Shown: in pieces, positions 54,694-63,935 of the stretch
Layout: each line of letters opens with the position of its first letter
Position numbering within the stretch: the stretch's first letter is position 1
Assembly: GCF_002215035.1 (NCBI RefSeq)
Contig: NZ_NKFP01000006.1
Coordinates: 694,530-758,529, forward strand
DNA from: Leptolyngbya ohadii IS1
GTDB lineage: Bacteria > Cyanobacteriota > Cyanobacteriia > Elainellales > Elainellaceae
Direction of reading: 5' to 3'
Length of the DNA: 64,000 nt
Position numbers and translations under genes: made by a program
Notes under the pieces: generated by a model
The model's database searches: none
The model's input: only the letters and a program-made list of their open reading frames with translations
Told to the model about the DNA's origin: nothing

Positions 54694-55863
54694 CTAAGGA
54701 CTGAGACGAGCTTCCGGCTGAATCAGCATCGCATCTCCAAAGGAGTAAAAGCGATATTCCTCGGCGATCGCCACTTGATACAGATCCAAAAGTCTCTGTC
54801 GCCCAATCAGGGCACTCACTAGCATCATCAGGCTGGACTTGGGCAAATGGAAATTGGTAATCAGCCCCTCCACGACGCGCCACTGAAAGCCAGGATAAAT
54901 GTACAGATTCGTCTTGCCGCAGTAGGGCTGAAGCTCTCCCGTAATGGCTGCTGCACCCTCCAGCGATCGAACCGCAGTGGTGCCCACGGCAATCACCCGT
55001 CCCCCGTTGGCTTTCGTCTGGCGAATCTTCTCGACGGTATCCTCAGAGATTTCCAGCCATTCTCCGTGCATCTGGTGCTGGGTAATATCGCTGGATTCCA
55101 CCGGACGGAAGGTGCCTACACCCACATGGAGCGTGATAAACGTGTGCTGAATTCCTTTCTCATCGAGTCGTTGGAGCAGTTCGGGCGTAAAGTGTAATCC
55201 TGCTGTGGGAGCTGCCGCAGAACCGGGACGATCGGCAAAGACGGTCTGATACTGCTCGGCAGAGGCTTCCGAATCGTGAATGTAGGGTGGCAGCGGCACA
55301 TGCCCCAGATTTGCCAGCAGCGGCAGCAGCGATTGTCCAGGCGGCAAATCAAATTCCATATAGCGTCCACCCGTCGCAGGCTCAACGGCAAGTACCTTAG
55401 CTGTTAATTTGGGGCGAGGGGCATTGGCAGGGGGAGTGGCTGTGTCGGTCTCGATCGAATCCGCATCCGGAGAATGATTCTCCTGCAAATCCGCTGGTGT
55501 GGGTGGAACCTCGTCACCCCAAAACTCAATCTGTGCGCCAACCTTAACCCGCCGACCCGGTTTTACCAGAGCGAGCCACTGATTAATCTGAGGCTGTTCT
55601 TCCAGCAGCAAAACTTCCACACTGCCGCCATTAGGCTTGCGTCCAAACAAACGGGCAGGAATAACCTGCGTATTGTTCATTACCAGCAGGTCTCCTGGTT
55701 GCAGGAGTTCGGGCAGGTCGCGGAAGATGTGATGTTTGTCGTGATCTGCCCCAACGACCAGCAGGCGGGAACTGTCGCGTGGTACGGCTGGATTTTGAGC
55801 AATTCGCTCCGGTGGCAAAACGTAGTCGTAGGATTCTAGCAGCAGGTCAGAATTATCAGGCAT
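54694..55863 (-). CDS. queA: S-adenosylmethionine:tRNA ribosyltransferase-isomerase
   Basis: This 389-aa enzyme has 'LESYDYVLPPERIAQNPAVPRDSSRLLV', 'DLLVMNNTQVIPARLFGRK', 'AAAPTAGLHFTPELL', 'HVGVGTFRPVESSDITQHQMHGEW' (parts) and 'TNFHLPKSSLMMLVSALIG'. It transfers the ribosyl part of SAM to 7-aminomethyl-7-deazaguanine in tRNA, a step of queuosine synthesis. An unusual Asp/Pro-rich insertion of about 25 residues (about positions 125-150, 'ENHSPDADSIETDTATPPAN') interrupts the normal order. Confidence 0.95.
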   Translation of the reverse strand: MPDNSDLLLESYDYVLPPERIAQNPAVPRDSSRLLVVGADHDKHHIFRDLPELLQPGDLLVMNNTQVIPARLFGRKPNGGSVEVLLLEEQPQINQWLALVKPGRRVKVGAQIEFWGDEVPPTPADLQENHSPDADSIETDTATPPANAPRPKLTAKVLAVEPATGGRYMEFDLPPGQSLLPLLANLGHVPLPPYIHDSEASAEQYQTVFADRPGSAAAPTAGLHFTPELLQRLDEKGIQHTFITLHVGVGTFRPVESSDITQHQMHGEWLEISEDTVEKIRQTKANGGRVIAVGTTAVRSLEGAAAITGELQPYCGKTNLYIYPGFQWRVVEGLITNFHLPKSSLMMLVSALIGRQRLLDLYQVAIAEEYRFYSFGDAMLIQPEARLSP

Positions 55864-56168
55864 TGCGTCAAGTGTGATCCAGGTATTGACTGCGAATGAG
55901 TTGACTCAGAAGGAACTGGCGGGAATGAAACGATCGCGAACCGACAGGACTCAAAAAAATACACTCAAAAGATCGGTTCAAAATTGTCTCAAAACATAGT
56001 TTATGCCGAAGGGGGAGTATGGAAACCTCCGATCGTGAGGGACAGCGATTGGGATAGGGTTCGCAAGATGGGTGAAATCCCCTATGCGGGTTAGGGGGCT
56101 TTTCCCCTAGTGCTTTTTGAAATCTAACGAGAAGATTAAAGAGTAGCATTTGCAGGATACGAGAAGTT
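55864..56168. other. divergent gap with a dispersed repeat
   Basis: 305 bp between queA and the next gene. The stretch 56070-56112 (ATCCCCTATGCGGGTTAGGGGGCTTTTCCCCT in parts) belongs to the window's G-rich repeat class. Confidence 0.5.
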
Positions 56169-56558
56169 ATGGACTACATCTACTACCTCGCAAATGCCAG
56201 CCTGACATTGAGAATCGTGGAATATCTCCATTCAATGCCCTGGCTCCCTGTTCGTTTTATCACGGTGATTCACCAGATTGATGGCTGGGTCATTAAGGTA
56301 AAGTTGAGCCGCCCGCTCGACCCTCAGGAAGATGGAGACTTTCGATCGTTTCTTAACGAGCTTGGTATTCCCTACGAACCTGAGATCCGTGTGAGAATGG
56401 CACTCTGGGGACTGGAAACTGGGCAAACTCCGGTGGAGGTGATGCGCCGATATCAGGTGGCAGTTGTATCTCACGGCAACCCCGATCGCAGCGAGATCGA
56501 AGATTTCCGCAGACAGTTTGTTCAGGGTCTAGGCTATTGCCCCGAAACCCTTGCCTAA
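56169..56558 (+). CDS. conserved protein of unknown function
   Basis: This 129-aa protein starts with ATG and is soluble. It has two regular parts: 'RIVEYLHSMPWLPVRFITVIHQIDGWVIKVKLSRPLD' (parts) with a beta-strand pattern, and a helical half ('EIRVRMALWGLETGQTPVEVMRRYQVAVVSHG'). The regular secondary structure supports real coding. I do not recognise a family. Confidence 0.6.
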   Translation: MDYIYYLANASLTLRIVEYLHSMPWLPVRFITVIHQIDGWVIKVKLSRPLDPQEDGDFRSFLNELGIPYEPEIRVRMALWGLETGQTPVEVMRRYQVAVVSHGNPDRSEIEDFRRQFVQGLGYCPETLA

Positions 56559-56918
56559 TGGGCATTCAGATTCGATGCGGTCAGTCGTAGAAGCGGTAGC
56601 GATAGAGTGGGCAGGGATTACCTCAGAATAGTTTAGGGATAACTTGGTTCAGAGATAACTCTGCTGCTCAGCATCTCCGGCTTTCCGTTCAGCGATCGAC
56701 TTCAGAAATTTTAAGTTTGGGTGGTGAACTTTAGGCACACTTTGGGTGTGCCTTTCCTTTTGTCAAAATATTCCTATCGTTCCCTCTCCAATTGCTTTCT
56801 ACTCAATTGCTTCCTCCCTAACTGTTGCCTTCCGATCGTCGTTTCCCGGCAGTTGTTTCCTGAACGAGGCACAATTGAGATATTTTGCTGGATATGCTTT
56901 TTCTCATTGTTCTGCCCC

Positions 56919-58445
56919 ATGCGGATCATGCCTTCGATCGCCCCTCCATCTAAGCCTGTTCCCCCTGGAATTCCCTGGTTTAGCCTGGGTTTGGTTGCTC
57001 TCTTTCTGGCTTCTCTGGCACTTCGCTTTTGGGAACTCAGCCGCTTTAATACCCTGGTTTTTGACGAGGTTTACTACGCTAAATTCTCAAGTAACTGGCT
57101 GAAAGGGGAAATTATCTTCACCGGGCATCCGCCGCTCAGCACCTACATCATTGCCTTTGGCATCTGGTTGGGAGAAAAGCTGCCCTGGAGTGGCGATATG
57201 AAGAATAGCCTGGCGGGACTGATGATTTCGCCCTTTAGCTACCGCTGGCTGAATGCGTTCACGGGAGCATTGATTCCGCTGATTGTGGCAACGATCGCCT
57301 ATCAGCTCACCCACCGTCGCAGCTTTGCCCTAATTGCGGGATTTCTCATGGCGATCGATGGACTCTTCCTGGTGGAGTCCCGCTATGCGCTAAATAACGT
57401 CTATCTGGTGCTGTTTGGATTGCTGGGACAAGTGGGTTTTCTGGCAGCACTACAAACTCAATCCCTGAAGCGATGGCTCTGGCTCTTCTTTGCTGGAATT
57501 TGTTTTGGGGCAACGGCGGCGATCAAGTGGAACGGGTTGGGTTTCCTGCTGGGAATTTACCTGCTGTGGATAGGGGCTTGGCTCCTGCACTGGCGGCTTC
57601 CTGCTGCCGATCGTTCCTCGCAGCTGCCTTCGACGAATCGTCCTGAACCCAAATCACGCCTGCCGCTGCAAAACCTGACTCAGCTTCGTTTGGGACATTT
57701 TTTGATTGCCCTGGCGATCGTCCCAGCATTGACCTACTACGCCAGCTGGATTCCCTATATGCAGGTGGATGGGGAGACGCTAAACTTCTGGCAACTCCAG
57801 TACAAAACCTACGACTATCACCGTCGCGTGGGTGGCTTAGAGGCGCATCCCTACTGCTCCCTCTGGTTTAGCTGGTTGGTTATGTCTCGTCCGGTTGCCT
57901 ATTTCTACAAGCTGGGTTCCACGCCAGACGATCCGGCGGTAATTTCAGGGGTTCCCTCTCCTGCGAGTCAGGGCAGCTATATTTTCGACGTTCACGCGAT
58001 GGGAAATCCTTTCCTATGGTGGGCTTCCACGATCGCCATCCTGCTTTTTGTGGGGATCTTTCTGACCATTGCAACGGTATTTCTAATCCAGCGCTGGCAG
58101 ATTACACAGCATCAGAGGGAAAAATTTACCCTTGAGCAGACTCCCACAGGTTGGATTGTTGCCTATCTGGTACTGGGCTGGGGAGCGAATTTGCTGCCGT
58201 GGTTGAGCGTTAAACGCTGTACCTTTCTCTACCACTACATGCCGTCCCTCGTCTTTGCAGTCATGGCACTCGCCTTTATCCTCGACCGCTGGCTGCAAGG
58301 CACCGTATTCTCGCGGAAAGTTACAGCGATCGCTGTTCTAATCACCCTACTCCTCGCCTTCCTGTTCTGGATGCCGCTTTACCTGGGACTGCCCCTCACG
58401 CCAGAATCGATCGCCCTCCGCCGCTGGTTCACTTCCTGGATCTAG
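56919..58445 (+). CDS. PMT-family (dolichyl-phosphate-mannose-protein mannosyltransferase-like) membrane glycosyltransferase
   Basis: ATG at 56919 (508 aa) fits best; the frame extends 66 codons upstream over a region with no family resemblance. It has at least ten hydrophobic segments. Near the N-terminus 'LRFWELSRFNTLVFDEVYYAKFSSNWLKG' carries the conserved D-E of the catalytic loop, and 'FTGHPPLSTYII' follows. The C-terminal half contains 'FLYHYMPSLVFAVMALAF'. Members use polyprenyl-phosphate sugars to glycosylate exported proteins or lipids. The substrate is unknown. Confidence 0.9.
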   Translation: MRIMPSIAPPSKPVPPGIPWFSLGLVALFLASLALRFWELSRFNTLVFDEVYYAKFSSNWLKGEIIFTGHPPLSTYIIAFGIWLGEKLPWSGDMKNSLAGLMISPFSYRWLNAFTGALIPLIVATIAYQLTHRRSFALIAGFLMAIDGLFLVESRYALNNVYLVLFGLLGQVGFLAALQTQSLKRWLWLFFAGICFGATAAIKWNGLGFLLGIYLLWIGAWLLHWRLPAADRSSQLPSTNRPEPKSRLPLQNLTQLRLGHFLIALAIVPALTYYASWIPYMQVDGETLNFWQLQYKTYDYHRRVGGLEAHPYCSLWFSWLVMSRPVAYFYKLGSTPDDPAVISGVPSPASQGSYIFDVHAMGNPFLWWASTIAILLFVGIFLTIATVFLIQRWQITQHQREKFTLEQTPTGWIVAYLVLGWGANLLPWLSVKRCTFLYHYMPSLVFAVMALAFILDRWLQGTVFSRKVTAIAVLITLLLAFLFWMPLYLGLPLTPESIALRRWFTSWI

Positions 58446-58463
58446 GAATGACAGTGAAATCTC

Positions 58464-58490
58464 TTGTGGGGTGGGCATCTTGCCTGCCCA
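58464..58490. repeat. dispersed GTGGGGTGGGCATCTTGCC repeat
   Basis: A full copy of the element also seen at 2524-2549, 31705-31730 and 54325-54350. It lies between the PMT gene and trmB. Confidence 0.65.
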
Positions 58491-58525
58491 GTGCAACAAC
58501 CATCCCTCCCACCGATGTCCCCGCT

Positions 58526-59170
58526 CTAATCTTCCTGCCCTTGCCGCTCAAACACAGCCCGATACACAGGTTCCCCCCGCTCCAAAGTCGATCGCTCCCG
58601 TTCCGTCTGCACCGACAGCGGATTTTCTTTCAGCCATTCCTGATTCTGCCGCACGAATCCCGGATGTTCCTGAAACCGATCGCACATCTCGATCGCCACT
58701 TCTTCCACATCAGACTGCAAAAAGACCGTCCCGCCTACAGGCAAAAATTCCGCCAGTTCTGCAACCAGTTCGGGCTGAACTACCCGCCGCTTCTGATGCC
58801 GCTTCTTAAACCAGGGATCGGGAAACTGAATGCTGACCCGCTGCAAAACTCCCGCCGGAAGGGATGCAAGCAGCGATCGAACCGAGTTATTCGCATTGCA
58901 GAAGACATAGTGCAAATTCGTCAGTCCCGCCTCCTCGCGCAGCTTATTCGCTTGAATCACCAGCGGTTCCCGAATCTCCAGCCCCAAAAAATTCCACAGG
59001 GGAAGCTGCTGCGCCATCTCCAGCACAAACTGCCCCCGCGCACAGCCAATATCCAGATGCAACGGCTGCTTCAGTTCCGCATAAACCTTCTCCCACACCG
59101 GAGCAGACGCAGGCTGCTGATACTTATCACTCAGCGGATTAACGTGCTGACGCACACGAACGACTGCCAC
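58526..59170 (-). CDS. trmB: tRNA (guanine-46 N7)-methyltransferase
   Basis: This 214-aa protein starts with GTG at 59170. It has the SAM site '[16 protein letters not shown]', '[24 protein letters not shown]', and the catalytic '[20 protein letters not shown]'. TrmB makes m7G46 in the tRNA variable loop. This copy is complete and normal in length. A fragment of its 5' part is repeated in inverted orientation at 60043-60385 and a small internal part is repeated at 59396-59503. Confidence 0.95.
   Translation of the reverse strand: MAVVRVRQHVNPLSDKYQQPASAPVWEKVYAELKQPLHLDIGCARGQFVLEMAQQLPLWNFLGLEIREPLVIQANKLREEAGLTNLHYVFCNANNSVRSLLASLPAGVLQRVSIQFPDPWFKKRHQKRRVVQPELVAELAEFLPVGGTVFLQSDVEEVAIEMCDRFQEHPGFVRQNQEWLKENPLSVQTERERSTLERGEPVYRAVFERQGQED
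58730..58837. repeat. 108-bp direct repeat, unit 1 (inside trmB)
   Basis: Identical to 59396-59503, where the sequence is out of context. Confidence 0.9.
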
Positions 59171-59388
59171 AAACTCACCTCAACTGTAATTCAGATTTCA
59201 AAGTCCCCCATTTATGGGGGATTTAGGGGGCAATGCAGGACTGATGCCACTTCACCGATGTCCTGACCTCATCCTCATCTCAAATTCTTACCTTTCCCAG
59301 ACTACTCGATTGCTTCACGCTGCCGCCAAAGGTGGATCGGCTTAAAGGAATTCCCCCACTACTATCAAAAATTCGGCTACAGCAATCC
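58828..59388. repeat. 561-bp inverted repeat, left arm
   Basis: Reverse complement of 59825-60385, with the spacer 59389-59824. It covers the 5' half of trmB, its upstream region and a fragment of the metallophosphoesterase gene (59335-59398, copied from 60911-60974). Confidence 0.92.
59199..59240. repeat. dispersed GCCCCCTAAATCCCCC-type palindromic repeat
   Basis: Matches 46097-46140, 63897-63935 and, mirrored inside the inverted repeat, 59973-60014. The core pairs CCCCCAT with ATGGGGG. Confidence 0.75.
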
Positions 59389-59395
59389 TGACCAG

Positions 59396-59503
59396 CCCGC
59401 CTACAGGCAAAAATTCCGCCAGTTCTGCAACCAGTTCGGGCTGAACTACCCGCCGCTTCTGATGCCGCTTCTTAAACCAGGGATCGGGAAACTGAATGCT
59501 GAC
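59396..59503. repeat. 108-bp direct repeat, unit 2 (trmB fragment)
   Basis: Copy of 58730-58837 inserted in the trmB/phosphoesterase gap. It stops at the shared GAATGCTGAC, after which phosphoesterase sequence follows. Confidence 0.9.
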
Positions 59504-59827
59504 TTCGACCAGGTGAAAGCGGTGGGGAGAATCCCAGATGGTATGCGGAAGGGCGATGTGAGGGTCGCTGATAATGCCGAAGCGGAAACGGAGAGACATG
59601 ATACTAAAGCTGAGATATTAAAGGCTTGGTGCGAGTATAACTTTTTGAGGGGGGGGGGAGTGTGGGGGTTGCCCGGAATCACATAGGCAGGAAAGGGCAG
59701 ACAGGAAAGGCGATCGGCTAACCAAGCGTGATTTTCAGGTTCGCCGTGCTGGGTCAGATCACCGGGAAGCAGCAGGAAATCGAGATCAAGCTGGGTGAGG
59801 TGGTCTAGGGCTTGCTCGATCGCCGGA
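59494..59827. repeat. 334-bp inverted repeat, left arm
   Basis: Reverse complement of 60384-60717. It carries the start of the metallophosphoesterase gene in antisense and its upstream sequence. Confidence 0.92.
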
Positions 59828-60385
59828 TTGCTGTAGCCGAATTTTTGATAGTAGTGGGGGAATTCCTTTAAGCCGATCCACCTTTGGCGGCAGCGTGAAG
59901 CAATCGAGTAGTCTGGGAAAGGTAAGAATTTGAGATGAGGATGAGGTCAGGACATCGGTGAAGTGGCATCAGTCCTGCATTGCCCCCTAAATCCCCCATA
60001 AATGGGGGACTTTGAAATCTGAATTACAGTTGAGGTGAGTTTGTGGCAGTCGTTCGTGTGCGTCAGCACGTTAATCCGCTGAGTGATAAGTATCAGCAGC
60101 CTGCGTCTGCTCCGGTGTGGGAGAAGGTTTATGCGGAACTGAAGCAGCCGTTGCATCTGGATATTGGCTGTGCGCGGGGGCAGTTTGTGCTGGAGATGGC
60201 GCAGCAGCTTCCCCTGTGGAATTTTTTGGGGCTGGAGATTCGGGAACCGCTGGTGATTCAAGCGAATAAGCTGCGCGAGGAGGCGGGACTGACGAATTTG
60301 CACTATGTCTTCTGCAATGCGAATAACTCGGTTCGATCGCTGCTTGCATCCCTTCCGGCGGGAGTTTTGCAGCGGGTCAGCATTC
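59825..60385. repeat. 561-bp inverted repeat, right arm
   Basis: Mirror of 58828-59388; exact over its full length as far as I compared. It carries the 5' half of trmB in plus orientation. Confidence 0.92.
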
Positions 60386-60544
60386 CGGCGATCGAGCAAG
60401 CCCTAGACCACCTCACCCAGCTTGATCTCGATTTCCTGCTGCTTCCCGGTGATCTGACCCAGCACGGCGAACCTGAAAATCACGCTTGGTTAGCCGATCG
60501 CCTTTCCTGTCTGCCCTTTCCTGCCTATGTGATTCCGGGCAACC
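60376..60544 (+). repeat. 169-bp direct repeat, unit 1 (phosphoesterase fragment)
   Basis: Identical to 60708-60876 within the complete phosphoesterase gene, offset 332 bp. Confidence 0.9.
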
Positions 60545-60717
60545 CCCACACTCCCCCCCCCCTCAAAAAGTTATACTCGCACCAAGCCTTTAATATCTCA
60601 GCTTTAGTATCATGTCTCTCCGTTTCCGCTTCGGCATTATCAGCGACCCTCACATCGCCCTTCCGCATACCATCTGGGATTCTCCCCACCGCTTTCACCT
60701 GGTCGAAGTCAGCATTC
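60384..60717. repeat. 334-bp inverted repeat, right arm
   Basis: Mirror of 59494-59827; it includes the start of the intact metallophosphoesterase gene. Confidence 0.9.
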
Positions 60718-61757
60718 CGGCGATCGAGCAAGCCCTAGACCACCTCACCCAGCTTGATCTCGATTTCCTGCTGCTTCCCGGTGATCTGACCCAGCACGGC
60801 GAACCTGAAAATCACGCTTGGTTAGCCGATCGCCTTTCCTGTCTGCCCTTTCCTGCCTATGTGATTCCGGGCAACCACGACATTCCCCACGCCTTCGCGA
60901 CGGATAAATCGATCGGCTTAAAGGAATTCCCCCACTACTATCAAAAATTCGGCTACAGCAATCCTGACCAGCCCTACTACACCTGCGAAATTCTGCCGGG
61001 AGTGCGGCTGATCGGACTTAATTCCAACACCTTCAACGCCGAGGGACAGCAGGGACACACAGGCTACCTCGACCCGGAACAAATGGCATGGCTTCAGCAG
61101 GTGCTATCTGAGGCAACGGGCGAAGTCATCCTGGTCATGGTGCATCACAACGTCCTGGAACACCTGCCCAGACAGTCCCAAAACCCGATGGGACAACGCT
61201 ATATGCTGTCCAATGCCCCGGAGCTACTGACTCTCCTGCGACAGGCAAACGCTCAGCTTCTCTTCACTGGACATCTCCACGTCCAGGACATCGCCCAGCA
61301 GGGCAACCTCTCCGAAATCACTACCGGATCGCTCGTCAGCTATCCCCACCCCTATCGCGTTCTGGAATATCGCCAGGAGCAGCAGGCAACCACGCTGCAA
61401 ATCGAATCCCACCACATCACAGACGTTCCCGACTTCCCCAACCTCTCTCACCACTCGCGGGAATGGATGGGCGATCGATCGCGCTCCTTCATGCTCAAAC
61501 TCCTGACCCAGCCCCCGCTAAACCTCCCCCTGGAAACCGCAGAACAATACGCCCCTTCTCTCCGCTACTTCTGGGCAGACATTGCCAAAGGCGATAGCCA
61601 GTTTTATTTCCCGGAGTTTCCGCCGCAGCTCAATCAATACTTTGCTCAGTTTGGGGCGATTACCCCTTCGGGGAACTGCGAAGCAACCGTTCCTAATGGG
61701 GCAGGGAAGCCGATCGATAATCAGGCAGTTCTTACACTCAAAGATTTAGAGGAGTAG
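60612..61757 (+). CDS. calcineurin-like metallophosphoesterase
   Basis: This complete 381-aa protein has the metallophosphoesterase motifs in order: 'GIISDPHIA' (D-x-H), '[12 protein letters not shown]' (G-D), 'IPGNHDIP' (G-N-H-D), '[10 protein letters not shown]' and '[12 protein letters not shown]' (G-H-x-H). It coordinates two metals to cleave phosphomono- or diesters; CpdA-type cyclic-AMP phosphodiesterases share this layout, but the substrate here is unknown. Its first 105 bp lie in the right arm of the 334-bp inverted repeat, so the assembly of its 5' end deserves care. Confidence 0.9.
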   Translation: MSLRFRFGIISDPHIALPHTIWDSPHRFHLVEVSIPAIEQALDHLTQLDLDFLLLPGDLTQHGEPENHAWLADRLSCLPFPAYVIPGNHDIPHAFATDKSIGLKEFPHYYQKFGYSNPDQPYYTCEILPGVRLIGLNSNTFNAEGQQGHTGYLDPEQMAWLQQVLSEATGEVILVMVHHNVLEHLPRQSQNPMGQRYMLSNAPELLTLLRQANAQLLFTGHLHVQDIAQQGNLSEITTGSLVSYPHPYRVLEYRQEQQATTLQIESHHITDVPDFPNLSHHSREWMGDRSRSFMLKLLTQPPLNLPLETAEQYAPSLRYFWADIAKGDSQFYFPEFPPQLNQYFAQFGAITPSGNCEATVPNGAGKPIDNQAVLTLKDLEE

Positions 61758-61771
61758 TTCTCCTCGCTCTC

Positions 61772-61820
61772 CTCGTTCCAATGCTCTGCGTTGGAATGTC
61801 CTATGGAGGCTCTGCCTCCT
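61772..61820. repeat. dispersed GGAGGCTCTGCCTCC repeat
   Basis: Reverse-orientation relative of 16790-16847, with the same TTCCAATGCTCTGCGTTGG block. Confidence 0.7.
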
Positions 61821-61968
61821 CATTGCTCGCCCTATCCCAATCAGCAACTCTCAGTGCAGCGTCACGAGAGCTGGAGAATTTAGAAGATTTTATTCATTTC
61901 CCTATACAAAAAATAATTTTGCTCTATTCTCACAAAACGCAATCTGGGTTTTCAGTGAGGATAATCTT

Positions 61969-63855
61969 ATGTCACCTTCTTCCCCTGCTGAGGCGATGCT
62001 AGGTCGCAGCCATGTTGCTTTTGTAGATAGTACGCTTCCAGACTACAAAGCACTTGTTGCTGGACTGAAACCGGGAACCGAGGTGCATATTCTGGCTCCT
62101 GACGAAAACGAAATTACCCAGATCAGTCAAGTTCTTGCAGATCGGACAGGCATCAAGAGTCTGGCAATCATCACTCATGGGAGTGAGGCAAGCTTGGAGT
62201 TAGGGAGTACCAGGCTCAATTCAGCGACCCTTAGTGAGTATGAGGAGGATTTGCAGGGCTGGGCAAAGTCATTGTCAGAAGGGGGAGACCTTTTGTTCTA
62301 TGGCTGTAATGTCGCGGCAGGGGAGGCGGGTAAAGCATTTGTACAGCAACTGCATCAGGTTACAGGAGCAGATGTTGCTGCCTCGGATGACTTGACTGGC
62401 AGTACCCTTGCTGGGGGGAACTGGGAACTGGAATATCAGGTTGGCAAGGTTGAATCCGTAGGGCAATTGCAGCCAGAGCAAGACTATAACCATGTTTTAG
62501 CAACGTCGAAACAGGACAATGCGGCTTTAAGCCGATTAGTTTTGAAAGCCGTTCGTCAAGCTAAATTTGACCAGGTGATTGACTTCGGACCCGTAGAAGA
62601 TGTGTTTGGACCCAGCCCTGCCTCCCGGATAGCGCATACGCCAAATGTCGATGTCGCCGTAATTGAACTCGATCGCAACGGCAAAGCAAAAGCAGTGGCG
62701 GATGTTCTCCTGTCGCGTGACTACTCCAAGGGGTTAAGCGTTCCCATCAATCAAAATAGCGGCACGGATGCAGTTCGCTGGCGTAAGTGGGATATCGATC
62801 GCTGGAACGGCGGGACTTTCGACGACAGCGGGACTCAGCTCACGACGAAGGGATGGGATACAAATCCACCTTTTACAGCCGCAGACGATATCGTGTCGGG
62901 ACGTAGGAATGCCCCCTATCAATTTATGTCTCCATATCCTGCCTCTTTGTTTAAGCTGCTGGTGGCTTACTATGTCATGGATCTGGTGGATGAAGGCAAG
63001 CTCTCGCTGAACCAGCGTTATACCTACTCGGTCACGGGAGAGACGCGATCGATTCGCCGCTGGATGAATCCAATGATTACCTATTCGGATAATCCCTCAA
63101 CCCGTGCATTGGTTAAACTCCTGCACGATCGCAATGAAATTAGGGGCATGAATGCAGAGTTCCGTCGTCTGGGGTTAGGCACGCTACAGGTAAATGGCAC
63201 TGACCCGACCACAGGCGGCAATTGGCAACCGGGGCAGATTCACATGACGGCACTGGATACAGCCCGATTGCTATGGCTGATTAATGGAACAAGCAACGAT
63301 GAGCAAGTGCTGTGGGACAAGCCGAATGGAAAACCAGTCACTTCGGCTGAATTAAGCGATGGTTCGCGCAACTTTCTCAAGCGGCTTCTGGCAAATCAGG
63401 GCTTTAACGAAGTCCTGTCTACGTCCAACTTCGGCACGTTTCGCAAGAACGGAAAACTATTTGGTGCGCCCAACACCCGTCCTGGCATTCCGGCAGTGGT
63501 TCCAAAACAATGGATCGACTCCAAAGATGGAACCGTAACGGTTGACGGGATTCCCTACGGTCAGGATGTTCGTCCGTTCAACAAAGAAGCGGCTGAAGTG
63601 AAGTTTTTACACAAGACCGGGCTAACGTTCAATTATGGCTCCGACGCTGGAATTGTCCAATCCCTACCCGGAAAGCCTGAGCGCCAATACATCATCGCTT
63701 TTCTGGCGAATTTAGGATACCGATACGCTGATCCTGTCTTTGCCGATCGCACCAGCTACCCCTATCTCGATCCGGTTGGCGGAATTGCCTACACCCAGAA
63801 GATTCCAGCATTAGGCAAGCAAATAGACGGTGGAATTAAGGCACAAAATCGCTGA
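61969..63855 (+). CDS. DUF4347 domain fused to class-A beta-lactamase-like serine hydrolase
   Basis: This 628-aa protein has no visible signal peptide. Residues about 14-175 match DUF4347 ('VAFVDSTLPDYKALVAGLKPGTEVHIL', 'LAIITHGSEASLELG', 'GDLLFYGCNVAAGEAGKAFV'), a domain usually at the start of very large secreted cyanobacterial proteins; its H-G and G-C-N blocks resemble caspase/CHAT-type catalytic sites. Residues about 215-600 carry the serine-hydrolase triad of motifs: S-L-F-K (326-329), S-D-N (373-375) and K-T-G (549-551), typical of class-A beta-lactamases. No clear E-x-x-L-N is seen after S-D-N. Roles proposed are inference: a secreted peptidoglycan-active or beta-lactam-binding enzyme. 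ATG start; AAATAATTTTGC precedes. Confidence 0.82.
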   Translation: MSPSSPAEAMLGRSHVAFVDSTLPDYKALVAGLKPGTEVHILAPDENEITQISQVLADRTGIKSLAIITHGSEASLELGSTRLNSATLSEYEEDLQGWAKSLSEGGDLLFYGCNVAAGEAGKAFVQQLHQVTGADVAASDDLTGSTLAGGNWELEYQVGKVESVGQLQPEQDYNHVLATSKQDNAALSRLVLKAVRQAKFDQVIDFGPVEDVFGPSPASRIAHTPNVDVAVIELDRNGKAKAVADVLLSRDYSKGLSVPINQNSGTDAVRWRKWDIDRWNGGTFDDSGTQLTTKGWDTNPPFTAADDIVSGRRNAPYQFMSPYPASLFKLLVAYYVMDLVDEGKLSLNQRYTYSVTGETRSIRRWMNPMITYSDNPSTRALVKLLHDRNEIRGMNAEFRRLGLGTLQVNGTDPTTGGNWQPGQIHMTALDTARLLWLINGTSNDEQVLWDKPNGKPVTSAELSDGSRNFLKRLLANQGFNEVLSTSNFGTFRKNGKLFGAPNTRPGIPAVVPKQWIDSKDGTVTVDGIPYGQDVRPFNKEAAEVKFLHKTGLTFNYGSDAGIVQSLPGKPERQYIIAFLANLGYRYADPVFADRTSYPYLDPVGGIAYTQKIPALGKQIDGGIKAQNR

Positions 63856-63890
63856 AGGGTTCAGTCCATAAATCCTCAGTTGGGTAGTGC

Positions 63891-63935
63891 AACTCCTAAC
63901 GCCCCCTAAATCCCCCAAGCTTGGGGAACTTCTGA
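63891..63935. repeat. dispersed GCCCCCTAAATCCCCC palindromic repeat
   Basis: Near-identical core to 59199-59240 and 46097-46140. It lies 40-80 bp after the DUF4347 fusion gene and may serve as its terminator-like structure. The rest of the window to 64000 holds nothing I recognise. Confidence 0.7.

Larger units (their letters stand above)
60043..60738 (+). pseudogene. chimeric ORF: 5' trmB fragment fused to metallophosphoesterase fragment
   Basis: Residues 1-114 copy TrmB up to 'LQRVSI', including the SAM site, then '[29 protein letters not shown]' switches to metallophosphoesterase sequence, which ends with the antisense-like '[14 protein letters not shown]'. The switch occurs at GTCAGCATTC, shared by both genes. 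It lacks TrmB's catalytic motif and the phosphoesterase's H-x-H and so should be inactive. It belongs to the mosaic and is probably not a natural gene. Confidence 0.8.

Noticed and set aside
58448-59266. 272-aa plus-strand frame over trmB
   Set aside because: Antisense shadow of trmB extended through the duplicated mosaic; no domain pattern.
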